From contig NZ_CP106793.1 in assembly GCF_025642135.1 (NCBI RefSeq), positions 6,974,001 through 7,038,000 on the forward strand: 64,000 nt of DNA, given 5' to 3'. This stretch comes from Streptomyces cynarae. GTDB taxonomy: Bacteria > Actinomycetota > Actinomycetes > Streptomycetales > Streptomycetaceae. Below are positions 21,239 through 30,450 of the stretch, one piece after another (within the stretch, counting starts at the first letter, position 1; each line of letters opens with the position of its first letter). The notes under the pieces were generated by a model. That model ran no database searches. It was not told the origin of the DNA and worked only from the letters and a program-made list of their open reading frames with translations. Made by a program: the position numbers and the translations under genes.

Positions 21239-22285
21239 TCAGGGGACGAGGATGAGGCGGATCGGGTCGCCGATCTTGTTCTCCAGTCGGTGGACGGCGT
21301 GGGCGGCCTCGGCGAGCGGGATGTGGTCGGTGATGGAGGGGGCCAGGTCGAGGCGGCCGGCCGCGGTCAGCTGCACCAGCTCGGAGACGGACTCGGGGAA
21401 GCCGCCGTAGTGGCCGCGCACCTGCTTCTGCAGGTAGTTGAAGGTCAGTCCTTCGGTGATGGTCAGTGGCCGGGGCGTGATGCCGACCAGGATCAGGGAG
21501 CCGCCCAGGCCGAGCACGGAGGCGGCCTGGTCGCGGACGGCGGGGACGCCGGCGCAGTCGAAAGCGAAGTCGAGGCCGCGTCCGCCGGTGGCTGCGCGGA
21601 CCTGGTCGGCGAAGTCGGGGGCTGCCGGGTCGAGCGCGAGGTCCGCGCCGAACGCCAGGGCACGCTCGCGAGCGCTGGGCAGCGGGTCGACGGCGATGAT
21701 CGGGGCGGCGCCGACCAGGCGGGCGAGGCGTACGTTGTGCGCGCCGACTCCGCCCACGCCCCAGACCCCGACGGACTGGGCGGCACGGACGCCCGCGGTG
21801 GCGACGACGGCGGCGTAGGGGGTGGAGACCGCGTCGGGGATGATCGCGGCCTGGTCGAAGGGGAGGCTGTCGGGGATGGGGATGAGGGTGTCCTCGCGGG
21901 CGATCACGTACTCGGCCCAGCCGCCGTCGTAGTCGATGCCGGCGGTGAGCATCCGGGCGCAGGGGCGGTGGCGCACGCATCCGGCGCACTTGCCGCAGGT
22001 CTTGCCGGCCTCCAGGGTGACGCGGGTGCCGACGGACAGGCCGCGCTTGAGGTCGGGGCCGAGCGTGTGGATCACCCCGGAGACCTCGTGGCCGACGGTG
22101 ATGGTGTCGGAGGTGGCGAACAGCGGGACGAGGGAGCCGTCGAGCAGGTGGACGTCGGAGAGGCAGACGCCGGCGGCCTTGACCTCGATGAGGACCTCGC
22201 CCGGCCCCGGCACGGGGATCGGGACCTCTTCCACGGCGAACTTCTTGCTGTCCAGGTGGAAGCGTCCGGCGAGCATGGTGTCCAT
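21239..22285 (-). CDS. Zinc-dependent alcohol dehydrogenase (MDR family)
   Basis: 348 residues. Catalytic zinc ligands are visible in G-V-C-L-S-D-V-H and G-H-E; the structural zinc lobe is C-G-K-C-A-G-C-V-R-H-R-P-C. The Rossmann motif is G-V-W-G-V-G-G-V-G-A-H-N. It would oxidise an alcohol with NAD(P)+. It follows the CYP102 gene by 159 bp on the same strand, so oxidation of the hydroxylated P450 product is a plausible role. Confidence 0.9.
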   Translation of the reverse strand: MDTMLAGRFHLDSKKFAVEEVPIPVPGPGEVLIEVKAAGVCLSDVHLLDGSLVPLFATSDTITVGHEVSGVIHTLGPDLKRGLSVGTRVTLEAGKTCGKCAGCVRHRPCARMLTAGIDYDGGWAEYVIAREDTLIPIPDSLPFDQAAIIPDAVSTPYAAVVATAGVRAAQSVGVWGVGGVGAHNVRLARLVGAAPIIAVDPLPSARERALAFGADLALDPAAPDFADQVRAATGGRGLDFAFDCAGVPAVRDQAASVLGLGGSLILVGITPRPLTITEGLTFNYLQKQVRGHYGGFPESVSELVQLTAAGRLDLAPSITDHIPLAEAAHAVHRLENKIGDPIRLILVP

Positions 22286-22444
22286 GGTGATCTGCTTTCT
22301 GTGAGCGGCACGGCCCGGTGGTTCGGGCCATGGGTGCCATGGGGTGTCTGAATGGCCGGTGGGGCCGGGAGGCGGGCGGGGAGGCAGGACGTCCGCACGC
22401 CTCCCGGCGGCCGGGGGTCAGCGCGCCTTGACGGCGTGCGACGG

Positions 22445-25400
22445 TCAGGCGAAGACGTCCTGCTGGTATCGCTCGTCGGCTTCGAGCTGGGCGAGCCACT
22501 GCTGGGCGGTCTCGTCGTCGCTGCCGGTCTTCTGGCGGTGGATGGCGGCGAGGGCCTCGCGGACGGCGGGGGCCATGCGGCGGCCGTCACCGCAGACGTA
22601 GATGTACGCGCCGTCCTGGATGGCCTGCCACACCGTGTCGGCGGCGTTGGCGATGGCGTTCTGCACGAACCGGGCCGGGTGGCCGGTCACCGCCGAGTAG
22701 GCGGTGTGCACCTGGGCGATGCCGGCCTGCTCCCAGTCCTCCATCTCCTGGCGGTAGAAGTAGTCGTGCTCCGGGTGGCGGCAGCCGACGAACACCTGGG
22801 ACAGGCCCACCTGGGTGCCGTTCGCGTGCTGTGTCGCCCGCTCCTCCAGGAAGCCGCGCAGCGGTGCGATGCCGGTGCCGGGGCCGATGAGGATCAGCGG
22901 CGTGGCGGGGTCGGCGGGCGGGGCGAACGTCGGGGAGGGCACGCGGACGTAGCCGTAGACGACGTCTCCGGGCTCGAGGCCGGCGATGTAGGAGGAGCAG
23001 GTGCCGCGGTACTGGCCGTCGCCGGACAGGGCCGGGCCCTCCAGCAGGCCGACGGTCAGGCGCACATGGCGCGGGTTGGCGGACGGGGCGGAGGAGATGG
23101 AGTAGAAGCGCGGGCGGATGGGGCCCATCATCTCCAGGAACATGGCCAGCGGCAGCTCGACGGCCGGGAAGCGCTCCAGCAGGCCCAGCACCGAGATGCG
23201 CTTGCCGAGGATCTCCTTCTGGTAGCGCTCCTCGGCCTCCTGGGTGTCGGCGGTGTACGCCTGGAGCTGCGGCCGGGTCCACGGGCACTCGGTGTACTCG
23301 GCGAGCGTCTGGATCTGGGAGCGGGTGGCCACGTCCTGCAGCTCCAGGAACTCGGTGAGCAGGATGCCGGCGGTGACCGGGGTGCCGACCGGCAGGTGGG
23401 TGCGGCCACCGGCCGGCTGGTCGAGCCGGAGCACCTGGTCGTACTCGACGCCGAGCCGCCTCAGGGCGCGCTCCACCAGGGCGAGTTCGTTCTTGGCGAA
23501 GACGGCCAGGTGGTTGCCGGTGTCGTAGGTGACGCCGTCGGGCAGCTCGATGGTGATGGACTTCGCGGACGGGCGCGGCGGCTCGATGCTGAAGTCCCAC
23601 AGTCCGGTCGCGTCGGCCACGAGCTCCTCGTTGGCGACCACGGTGAGCGGGTACGCCTGCTCGGAGACGATGGCGGGGCGCACGTCGGACTCGGTGAGCA
23701 GCTGGACCTGGTAGCGGGGGCCGCTCGCCTGGGAGGTGTCGGCGGCGTACTCCTCGGCCAGAGTGGCCCACAGGGTGTTCATCCACCGCGTGGCCATGCC
23801 GTCGAAGTCACCGGCGGCGTCCGCGATGCCGCGCTCGACGACCGGGGTGGCGCCGGCGGCCAGCAGACCTTCCTCGATCCGCTTGGGGAATGCCTGGTAG
23901 GTGGCCACCCACTGGGTGTTGCCGGCGCCCAGCAGCGCGAACCGCACGTTCGACAGTGAACCCTCAGGCAGTCCGGCGGCCAGCAGGTCGTCGAAGCGCT
24001 GGGCGTTGTCGGGGGCCTTGCCGTTGTAGCTGGCGGCGACGACGGCGAGCAGGCCCTCGGAGGGCAGGTTGTCACCCAGCTCGTCCAGGCTGATGAGGGT
24101 GGTGCCGAAGCCGGAGCGCTCGCCGCGGTCGGCGATGGTGCGGGCCAGGTCCTCGCAGGAGCCGAGGCTGGAGCCGTAGGCGACGGTCAGGTTCACACCG
24201 ACACCACTGACCGCTGCCTGCGCCTGCGTGTCGCCGGTCTGCAGGTCCGCGGCGCCGAAGACGGTCCGCTGGTGGTCCTGACGCTTACGGACGACCAACT
24301 GGAAGTCGCCGGGCTTGCGCGTCAGCGCCTCGCGGACGTCCATCTTGTAGTCGGTGGTGTCGGAGAACCTGAACTTCTGCAGCACGAGCGCAAGCGCCAG
24401 GCGGGCCTCGGTGAGCGCGAACTGCCGACCGATGCAGGCACGCACACCGTTACCGAACGGCTTGTAGGCGTGCGGGTGCTGCTGGGCGCGGTTCTCCGGC
24501 AGCCACCGGTCGATGTCGAACTCCTCCGGCCGGTCCCATGCCTTGGGGTGGGAGTGCAGCGCGCCCATGAGGATGTTGGCCCTGGTTCCCTTCTTCAGCT
24601 CGTACCGGTCGCCGATGACGGTGTCGTCGATGGGCGCCTTGGCGATCAGCGGGATGGGAGCCCACAGGCGCAGGGTCTCCTCCAGGATCCGCGGGATCAC
24701 GTCCAGCTGCATGATCGTGTCGTAGTCCGGCACCGTGTCGCCCGGCAGCATCCGGTCCACCTCGGCGTAGGCTTGGGCCAGCACGTGCGGGTTGCGCATC
24801 AGCGAGTACGTGGCGAACGACAGCAGACCGCTGGTGGTCTCGTGACCGGCGATCAGGAAGGTCACCACCTGGTCGCGGACGTTGTCGTCCGCCAGCAGCT
24901 TGCCGGTCTCAGGGTCGGTGGCCTCCAGCATCAGGCCGAGCAGGTCCTCCTCGCCGGTGCCCTTCCCCTCGCGGCGCTCCTTGATCACGCTCTCGACCAG
25001 GTCGCGCATCAGCTGGATGTTCTGGCGGTACTTCCTGTCGTCCGCCTTGCGGAGCTTGGTCATCATCGGCAGCTCCTGGGAGCGCCGCATCGACTCGATC
25101 AGCGCCTCCAGCAGCGAGTTGAGGAAGGGGTGCAGTTCCTCCTTGTCGAAGGACTTGAACCGGTAGCCGAAGCCGGACAGGGCGATGGTGTCCAGGGTGA
25201 GCCGGGTGTAGTCGTCGGTGATGGCGACCGGCTGACCCTCCCGGCTCTCCCACTTGCCGACGAGGTTCTGGGCGATCTCCAGCATCTGACCGAAGTAGGT
25301 CTTCATGGCCCGCTGGCTGAAGGCCGGCAGCAGGATCCGGTGGGCCATGGCCCATTCCTCTTCGTGCTGGTGGGCCGTGAACAGGCCCGCCCCCGTGTAG

Positions 25401-25663
25401 TCCCGCACATGGCTCAGCGGCGTCTTCTCGATCTGCTTGAAGAACCGCGTCTCGTCGCAGACCTCGGCCACCAGGTCAGGGTCGTAGACGAAGACCTGCT
25501 CGACGCCTGCGATGTCCATGCCGTAGATGCCCTCGGGGAACTGCTTGGACAGCTCACCGAAGTACTCCACCGGATTGGTGTCGGGGATCTGCGGCGTGTT
25601 GCCGAGGAGGGGGATCCCGCGCGGGGACCGGATGGGGCGAAGGTCGTTCGCGTGCGTGGTCAT
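22445..25663 (-). CDS. CYP102-type self-sufficient cytochrome P450 / NADPH-P450 reductase fusion
   Basis: 1072 residues, the BM3 architecture. The P450 domain (about 1-460) has the I-helix A-G-H-E-T-T-S, the E-x-x-R pair in E-E-T-L-R-L, and the heme loop F-G-N-G-V-R-A-C-I-G with Cys near residue 409. The FMN flavodoxin domain starts at V-A-Y-G-S-S-L-G-S-C-E-D-L-A, then the FAD domain (R-F-Y-S-I-S-S) and the NADPH domain (G-P-G-T-G-I-A-P-L-R-G, C-G-D-G-R-R-M-A). Such enzymes hydroxylate fatty acids near the omega end. The start follows AAGGAG by 6 bp. Expression is likely controlled by the divergent TetR through the palindromes at 25734-25771. Confidence 0.95.
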   Translation of the reverse strand: MTTHANDLRPIRSPRGIPLLGNTPQIPDTNPVEYFGELSKQFPEGIYGMDIAGVEQVFVYDPDLVAEVCDETRFFKQIEKTPLSHVRDYTGAGLFTAHQHEEEWAMAHRILLPAFSQRAMKTYFGQMLEIAQNLVGKWESREGQPVAITDDYTRLTLDTIALSGFGYRFKSFDKEELHPFLNSLLEALIESMRRSQELPMMTKLRKADDRKYRQNIQLMRDLVESVIKERREGKGTGEEDLLGLMLEATDPETGKLLADDNVRDQVVTFLIAGHETTSGLLSFATYSLMRNPHVLAQAYAEVDRMLPGDTVPDYDTIMQLDVIPRILEETLRLWAPIPLIAKAPIDDTVIGDRYELKKGTRANILMGALHSHPKAWDRPEEFDIDRWLPENRAQQHPHAYKPFGNGVRACIGRQFALTEARLALALVLQKFRFSDTTDYKMDVREALTRKPGDFQLVVRKRQDHQRTVFGAADLQTGDTQAQAAVSGVGVNLTVAYGSSLGSCEDLARTIADRGERSGFGTTLISLDELGDNLPSEGLLAVVAASYNGKAPDNAQRFDDLLAAGLPEGSLSNVRFALLGAGNTQWVATYQAFPKRIEEGLLAAGATPVVERGIADAAGDFDGMATRWMNTLWATLAEEYAADTSQASGPRYQVQLLTESDVRPAIVSEQAYPLTVVANEELVADATGLWDFSIEPPRPSAKSITIELPDGVTYDTGNHLAVFAKNELALVERALRRLGVEYDQVLRLDQPAGGRTHLPVGTPVTAGILLTEFLELQDVATRSQIQTLAEYTECPWTRPQLQAYTADTQEAEERYQKEILGKRISVLGLLERFPAVELPLAMFLEMMGPIRPRFYSISSAPSANPRHVRLTVGLLEGPALSGDGQYRGTCSSYIAGLEPGDVVYGYVRVPSPTFAPPADPATPLILIGPGTGIAPLRGFLEERATQHANGTQVGLSQVFVGCRHPEHDYFYRQEMEDWEQAGIAQVHTAYSAVTGHPARFVQNAIANAADTVWQAIQDGAYIYVCGDGRRMAPAVREALAAIHRQKTGSDDETAQQWLAQLEADERYQQDVFA

Positions 25664-25733
25664 GGCTTGCTCCTTTGTACGGAGAGAGGGGGAAGGGCAA
25701 GGGCGCCGGTCGATGCCGCGCTGCACGACAGAA

Positions 25734-25771
25734 CCATACGTCGTATGGAATTGAAACCATACGCGGTACGG
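25734..25771. promoter_or_regulatory. Operator pair on the CYP102 side
   Basis: CCATACGTCGTATGG (25734-25748) is a perfect 15-bp palindrome about a central C. CCATACGCGGTACGG (25757-25771) is a related, weaker copy 23 bp away centre to centre. Both lie within 110 bp of the CYP102 start, consistent with a TetR-type repressor site analogous to Bm3R1 control of BM3. The perfect palindrome recurs at 31618 and 31652. Confidence 0.8.
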
Positions 25772-25822
25772 AAAGCGGAGTGCAACCCGGGTGGGCAAGG
25801 GCTGCTGTGAGGGAGCTCATTT

Positions 25823-25860
25823 TCGTACGACGTATGGAACTGGTACCGTACGTGGTATGG
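25823..25860. promoter_or_regulatory. Operator pair on the TetR side, overlapping its start codon
   Basis: TCGTACGACGTATGG (25823-25837) and CCGTACGTGGTATGG (25846-25860) repeat the motif with the same 23-bp spacing. The second covers the TetR ATG at 25857, implying tight autoregulation, or that translation begins further downstream. Confidence 0.7.
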
Positions 25861-26555
25861 AAAAACCGAGGCGTCCCCCGCGGGGCACAAGGAAGAGAGA
25901 CGTGCCTCTGACCGAGGCCGGGATCTATGCCGCCGCCCTGCGGCTGATCGACGAGGACGGTGTCGAGGCGCTCACCATGCGCAAGCTCGCGACCGTGCTC
26001 GACGCGAACCCGATGTCGCTGTACCACCACGTGCCGAACAAGGAAGCCGTGCTGCGCGGCGTGACGAGAATGGTCGGCGCCCAGTTCCGCACCGTGACGC
26101 TGGAGGATGCTCCCTGGCAGGAGCGCATCCGTCTGCTCGCCACGGACTTCCGGACACTGGCACACCGTCACCCCAAGCTGATGGCCTACTCGTTCAGCCA
26201 CCAGCCGGAATTCATCCAGCCCGACGACCCGTTCTGGACCGCGCTCACCGCGATCGTGGCGGCCGCCGGGGTACCGCGGTCGAAGGCCCCGGAGATCGCC
26301 GCGCTGATCGCCGCCGTCGTCGTCGGTGTCCTCACCGCCGAACTCAACGGCTCGCTCCACCAGTGGGCGAACCTCAAGCCCCACGGCCCTGAAGCCGACG
26401 AAGACGGGGCCGCGGACGCACACCCTGGCTCTACGGGTGCGGCCCCCGAAGGCCCTGACCAGGACCACATGTTCCGCCTCGTGATGGACACGCTGATCAC
26501 GGGCCTGGAAAGCCGCCTCACCGCCGGTCGTGACGGCCGGCACGCCGGCCATTGA
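25857..26555 (+). CDS. TetR-family repressor of CYP102
   Basis: 232 residues with a TetR HTH: I-Y-A-A-A-L-R-L-I-D-E-D-G and M-R-K-L-A-T-V-L-D-A-N-P-M-S-L-Y-H-H-V-P-N-K. The C-terminal half matches the TetR_C (tetracycline-repressor-type) ligand domain in layout. ATG 25857 gives the usual basic leader (P-R-R-P-P-R-G-T-R-K-R). A GTG at 25902 with GGAAGAGAG before it is an alternative that would leave the operator outside the coding region. The divergent arrangement and four operators identify it as the CYP102 regulator by inference. Confidence 0.88.
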   Translation: MEKPRRPPRGTRKRDVPLTEAGIYAAALRLIDEDGVEALTMRKLATVLDANPMSLYHHVPNKEAVLRGVTRMVGAQFRTVTLEDAPWQERIRLLATDFRTLAHRHPKLMAYSFSHQPEFIQPDDPFWTALTAIVAAAGVPRSKAPEIAALIAAVVVGVLTAELNGSLHQWANLKPHGPEADEDGAADAHPGSTGAAPEGPDQDHMFRLVMDTLITGLESRLTAGRDGRHAGH

Positions 26556-27213
26556 GCCAGTCAGCCTGAGGCGCTGCCCCCAGGCACTGGCGGCTGAGGC
26601 GCGCCCGCAGTCGGGCGATCTCAGGCTGCGACACACGGGAGCCACCCCGTCACATCGGGTGATGCCGCCCGGCGGGGTGGTTCCACATCCAGCCTCTACG
26701 CGGCAGCCGTATGCCGACGCTGAACCGTGAAATGACCATGGTCGTTGGCTTGTTCCTGGTCTCCCTCCTGGAGGGGAGACCGGCCAGACTTCTGTCGGTG
26801 GACTTCGAAAAGGCGTGAGATCAGAGCGTCGCGATGGCCTGCGGGGGCCGGCTGCACATTCGACAGTCGACGCCAACGACCGAAAACGAGCACACGGTAC
26901 CGTGGCCCCCCTGCCCCCGGTCGTCGCCGCCACAGGTCACCGAGCGCCAGTTCCTCGGACTCGTCGTGTACGCGGCTCAGCTCTCCGACGGTTTCCTGAC
27001 TGTGCCTCAATTACTGGTGGTAGCAGGTCATTTGCCGCTTCGCCGACAGGTACGTACCAACGTGTTACGCGCGTAAATCCTGCCTCCGGCTTCTTGTTCG
27101 CTGACCGCGGGGCGCGGAATACTCCCGTCCGGAACTTGTCAGGGACACGCCGTTCCCGAGGGCCCTTGTGCCGCCCTGACGGGTGTCCCCTTGTCCCCAC
27201 CCAGGAGGAACGA
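26556..27213. other. Intergenic, promoter region of the protease gene
   Basis: 658 bp without a convincing gene. The last 200 bp, starting with a relatively A/T-rich patch near 26995-27075 (containing TTACGCGCGTAA), probably hold the protease promoter; AGGAGGAA lies just before its start. The remainder shows only short GC-skewed frames. Confidence 0.6.
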
Positions 27214-28281
27214 GTGAAGGTCAAGACCCCCCGCACCGCCAGACGCTCCGGGCTGATCGCCTTGGCGTCCGGGCTCCTCGCGGTGTCGCTCACCACGCCC
27301 ACCGCCCAGGCCGCCCCCTCCGCCAAGGCCTCGCCCGAGGCCGCGGCCAAGCTCACCAAGACCCTCGGCACCACCTCGACGGCGGGCTCGTACTACGACG
27401 CCGAGACCAAGTCCGTGGTGGTCAACGTCACCACGCGGAAGGCCGCGGAGGCCGTCCGCGAGGCCGGTGCCGTGCCGAGGCTCGTCACCCACAGCTCAGC
27501 GCAGCTGGCCAAGGCCGGCGCCGCCACCAAGGCTGCCGACATCCCCGGCACCGCCTGGGCCGTCGACCCCAGGAGCAACAAACTTGTGGTGAGCGCCGAC
27601 AGCAACGTCTCGCACGCCGACATCGCCGAGCTCAAGTCCGCCACCGCCTCCTACGGCGACGCGGTCACCGTCAAACGAGTCAGCGGCACCTTCAGGAAGC
27701 TGCTCAACGGCGGCACCGCCATCTACGCCGACGCCGGCTGGCGCTGCTCCGTCGGTTTCAACGTCCGGAGCAGCGGCGGCGCCTACTACTTCCTGACCGC
27801 CGGTCACTGCACCGACGGTTACCCGAGCTGGTACACCAACTCCGGCCTGAGCACCTACGTCGGCCCGACCATCGACTCCAGCTTCCCCACCAACGACTAC
27901 GGCATCGTCCGCTACGACAACACCGGCGTCAGCCACCCCGGCACCGTCAACCTCTACAACGGCACCAGCCAGGACATCACGTCCGCCGCCAACGCCTACG
28001 TCGGCGAGTCGGTCAAGCGCAGCGGTTCCACCACCGGCGTGCACGGCGGGACCGTCCAAGCCCTCAATGCCACGGTCAACTACGGTGGCGGCGACGTCGT
28101 CTACGGCCTCATTCAGACCAACGTCTGCGCCGAGCCCGGCGACTCCGGCGGTTCGCTGTTCGACGGCACCAAGGCGATCGGTCTGACTTCCGGCGGCAGC
28201 GGCGACTGCACCTCCGGCGGTACGACCTTCTTCCAGCCGGTGACCGAGGCGCTGAGCGCGTACGGCGTCAGCGTGTACTAG
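27214..28281 (+). CDS. Streptogrisin-type secreted serine protease (S1E)
   Basis: 355-residue preproprotein. Sec signal of about 34 residues ending A-Q-A, then a propeptide to about residue 164, then mature protease starting near [10 protein letters not shown]. The catalytic triad is His198 (T-A-G-H-C), Asp228 (N-D-Y-G-I-V) and Ser311 (G-D-S-G-G-S). Paired Cys in W-R-C-S / G-H-C and N-V-C-A / G-D-C match streptogrisin disulfides. Secreted and self-activating; supplies peptides and is typical of Streptomyces development. GTG start with a strong AGGAGGAA. A perfect hairpin terminator follows. Confidence 0.95.
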   Translation: MKVKTPRTARRSGLIALASGLLAVSLTTPTAQAAPSAKASPEAAAKLTKTLGTTSTAGSYYDAETKSVVVNVTTRKAAEAVREAGAVPRLVTHSSAQLAKAGAATKAADIPGTAWAVDPRSNKLVVSADSNVSHADIAELKSATASYGDAVTVKRVSGTFRKLLNGGTAIYADAGWRCSVGFNVRSSGGAYYFLTAGHCTDGYPSWYTNSGLSTYVGPTIDSSFPTNDYGIVRYDNTGVSHPGTVNLYNGTSQDITSAANAYVGESVKRSGSTTGVHGGTVQALNATVNYGGGDVVYGLIQTNVCAEPGDSGGSLFDGTKAIGLTSGGSGDCTSGGTTFFQPVTEALSAYGVSVY

Positions 28282-28315
28282 GTCCTCCTCCCTCTCCCGA
28301 GCGTTGACGACGCAC

Positions 28316-28344
28316 GTGACCGCCGCCCGGAAGGCGGCGGTCAC
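28316..28344 (+). terminator. Hairpin terminator of the protease gene
   Basis: A perfect 12-bp inverted repeat (GTGACCGCCGCC / GGCGGCGGTCAC) around a 5-base loop, 35 bp after the protease stop. It has no T-run, as is common in Streptomyces. Confidence 0.85.
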
Positions 28345-28353
28345 ACGCGGCCT

Positions 28354-28581
28354 GTGGGTGCGCCGTTCCGCCAACCCGCCCTACGCCTCCTGGGGACGTT
28401 CGCAGGCGACAACGGTGAGGACAACGCCGCGCACACGCCCTGGGCCTGGGACGACGGGGACGACGGCAGCGATCTGCAGGACGGCTCGACCGCGCGTGAC
28501 CCCGCGTACCTGATCTCGCAGTACTTCGCCAACACCGCTCTGCTCAGCCTCACCTACACCCGCAACGCCTACCGGTCCTGA
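28354..28581 (+). pseudogene. Fragment of an unrecognised protein (C-terminal end)
   Basis: A 75-codon frame whose interior (D-N-G-E-D-N-A-A-H-T-P-W-A-W-D-D, D-P-A-Y-L-I-S-Q-Y-F-A-N-T) has real-protein composition rather than antisense character. It has no plausible N-terminal domain or ribosome site and begins within the shadow of the terminator. I infer the tail of a larger secreted protein left after deletion, but cannot name the family. Confidence 0.4.
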
Positions 28582-28604
28582 CGGGCACACCTAAGAGAGG
28601 GCTC

Positions 28605-29384
28605 ATGAACACTGCAGCAGACTCCGGCCGAGGCCTGGACCGGCGTACCATACTCCGCGGCGCGCTGGGCCTGACGGCCGCGCTCGGTACGGCGGCGACC
28701 GTAAGCCTCGGGTCGGCCTCCCGCGCCTCGGCCTACGGATGGATCCGCACTCTTCAGCAGGGCGACAGCGGCTCCGATGTGAAGGAGTTGCAGATCCGCG
28801 TCGGCGGCTGGGCCGCATCCAGCGCGCAGCAGACCTACGTCGCCTGGGACGGTGCCTTCGGTGCGGCCACTTACAACGCGGTCAGGCGGTTCCAGTCCGC
28901 GTACGGCCTCACGGCGGACGGCGTCGTCGGCCCGCAGACCCAGAGCGTGCTCAACAGTCTCGAAAGCAGCGACGGTTCCACCGCGCACTTCGACTGGAGC
29001 GAGTTCTACTCCCATGACGGGTCCGGCTTCAGCGGCGGGCAGGTGGGCGCCGCCGAGGTCAAGGAGAACGTGCGTCGGCTGATGTACAAGCTCGAGGCCG
29101 TACGCAAGAAGGCCGGCAACAGCGCGATCACGATCAACTCCGGTTTCCGCAGCGTCTCCTACAACGCCTCGGTGGGCGGCGCGTCCAACAGCATGCACGT
29201 CTACGGCGTCGCCGCGGACATCGTCGTCTCCGGACACACCACCCTCCAGGTGTACAGGATCGCTGAGACCTGCGGATTCTCCGGGCTCGAGGCCTACACC
29301 CACTCCTGGCAACATGTGGACAGCCGCGTCCAGTACCCCTCCTACGGCTCCGGTTCCTGGTGGTGGGAGAGCGGCGTCGTGTGA
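28605..29384 (+). CDS. Zinc D-Ala-D-Ala carboxypeptidase (M15A) with peptidoglycan-binding domain
   Basis: 259 residues. The N-terminus carries a Tat-like signal (D-R-R-T-I-L-R-G followed by a hydrophobic stretch ending A-S-A). A peptidoglycan-binding type 1 repeat follows (D-S-G-S-D-V-K-E-L-Q, R-R-F-Q-S-A-Y-G-L-T-A-D-G-V-V-G). The M15 catalytic domain has S-G-F-R-S-V-x-Y-N, S-x-S-M-H-V-Y-G-V-A-A-D and S-W-Q-H-V-D; the His/Asp/His in these blocks are the zinc ligands. It resembles the Streptomyces albus G enzyme. Extracellular, trims D-Ala from wall peptides. Stand-alone gene with AGAGAGG before the ATG. Confidence 0.93.
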   Translation: MNTAADSGRGLDRRTILRGALGLTAALGTAATVSLGSASRASAYGWIRTLQQGDSGSDVKELQIRVGGWAASSAQQTYVAWDGAFGAATYNAVRRFQSAYGLTADGVVGPQTQSVLNSLESSDGSTAHFDWSEFYSHDGSGFSGGQVGAAEVKENVRRLMYKLEAVRKKAGNSAITINSGFRSVSYNASVGGASNSMHVYGVAADIVVSGHTTLQVYRIAETCGFSGLEAYTHSWQHVDSRVQYPSYGSGSWWWESGVV

Positions 29385-29440
29385 CCTCCCTCCGCCCACA
29401 CGCGTCGACCCGCCCCGCTCTTCAGAGGAGTTGACGATTC

Positions 29441-29581
29441 TTGAAGTTCCGTGCCAAGGCCCTCACCATGGCGGCCATCGTGGTCACCGCGGTTGCCCTG
29501 CAGCAGTCCGCTGCCAGGGGAAAGGAAAGCGGATGTCCGCACTCCGTGCCGGCCGTGCGGCCGCCGTCGTCGCCGCGGTGA
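29441..29581 (+). CDS. Possible small secreted protein or remnant
   Basis: A 46-residue frame opened by TTG, with GAGGAG about 10 bp upstream and a signal-like start (M-K-F-R-A-K-A-L-T-M-A-A-I-V-V-T-A-V-A-L). The rest is short and Pro-rich and ends abruptly, so it may be the signal-peptide end of a gene whose body is lost. Between it and the transposase relic (to 29932) I see nothing further. Confidence 0.3.
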   Translation: MKFRAKALTMAAIVVTAVALQQSAARGKESGCPHSVPAVRPPSSPR

Positions 29582-29932
29582 GCGCCGACAAAGGGGCTGC
29601 ACAGAGAAGCGGTTACTGCGAGGACCGGTGGCGGTCGGCACCAGGACACCCGCAGGAGCAGTTCTTCGCGCGCCGCAAGGGCGCCCGGCCGACGGGAGCA
29701 GGCAAGGCCACCACTGCCGGCCGGGACCATCACGGAGATGTGGCCAACGGTGGTTGCCGGACAAAGGGTGCCCTTGGTCTCAGCGATCGACGCTGTACCG
29801 ATCGTGGTTGTAGTGAACCGACTCGTCACGGTCCCCACCTCGACGCCGGCCGTGGTTGCCGGAGCCCGGTCACGCAGGGCAGAGCCGTCCTTGGACCGGA
29901 ACGGCGCGCTGTCCGAGTCCGAGGAGACGCAC

Positions 29933-30040
29933 ATGACCACACAGGTGCCCTGCTTATGGGTCGGTATCGATGCCGGCAAGGGCCACCACTGCTGGGTCGC
30001 CATCGACGACACCGGAACCACCATTGCAGGGCCGCCGGAT
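29933..30040 (+). pseudogene. IS110-family transposase, 5' relic
   Basis: ATG with GAGGAG upstream, then L-W-V-G-I-D-A-G-K-G-H-H-C-W-V-A-I-D. This is the N-terminal strand of an IS110 DEDD transposase with its first catalytic Asp. Similarity ends after about 33 codons, and the rest of the element is missing. The convergent NIPSNAP gene begins just beyond. Confidence 0.7.
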
Positions 30041-30080
30041 ACCGGCCCTTCTGGCCGCGTCACTCGTCGCAGGCCGACCG

Positions 30081-30410
30081 TCAGCGCAAGGGAGAGTCCA
30101 CGGTGGGCGTCAGCACGGTCTCGTCGAGGCCGACGATCTGGCTGATGTCGAAGCCCTCCATGTCCGCGCGGAATTCAGGACTCGACAGGTATGCCTCCAG
30201 CCGCTCCTGCACGTCGTCGGCGTCCTTGTAGGAAACGAGGGCGTACAGCCGGGGAGTGTCGCTTCCGGGCGCCGCGGGCACCGTCCAGACGCCGTGGGTG
30301 GTGATCCGGTGCTTGACCATACCGGGAATGTGATGGGCCCAGATCTTCTCGTAGGCGGCGAGCGCATCGGAGCTGCGCAGGGTGTAGACGCGAAGCTGGT
30401 ACTGGGACAT
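30081..30410 (-). CDS. NIPSNAP-family protein
   Basis: 109 residues. It begins Q-Y-Q-L-R-V-Y-T-L-R and contains Y-E-K-I-W-A-H-H-I-P, G-V-W-T-V-P and R-L-Y-A-L-V-S-Y, the alternating strands and helices of a dimeric alpha/beta-barrel NIPSNAP domain. Members are small cytoplasmic proteins, often beside catabolic genes. It follows the SsgA-like gene by 40 bp on the same strand, so they are probably cotranscribed, although a functional link is not obvious. Confidence 0.8.
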   Translation of the reverse strand: MSQYQLRVYTLRSSDALAAYEKIWAHHIPGMVKHRITTHGVWTVPAAPGSDTPRLYALVSYKDADDVQERLEAYLSSPEFRADMEGFDISQIVGLDETVLTPTVDSPLR

Positions 30411-30450
30411 GACACTGGTTCCTTTACATCTGAGCATGGATGGTCGGCGG

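Noticed and set aside
22352..23959. 535-codon plus-strand frame opposite CYP102
   Set aside because: Antisense of the reductase domain with characteristic low-complexity V/G/A/D content.
29422..30063. 213-codon minus-strand Thr/Val-rich frame
   Set aside because: Spans both the small secreted frame and the IS110 relic on the other strand, with no domain or conserved motif.
30060..30130. Possible continuation of the IS110 relic past 30040
   Set aside because: No transposase motif is recognisable there and the NIPSNAP gene occupies the other strand.
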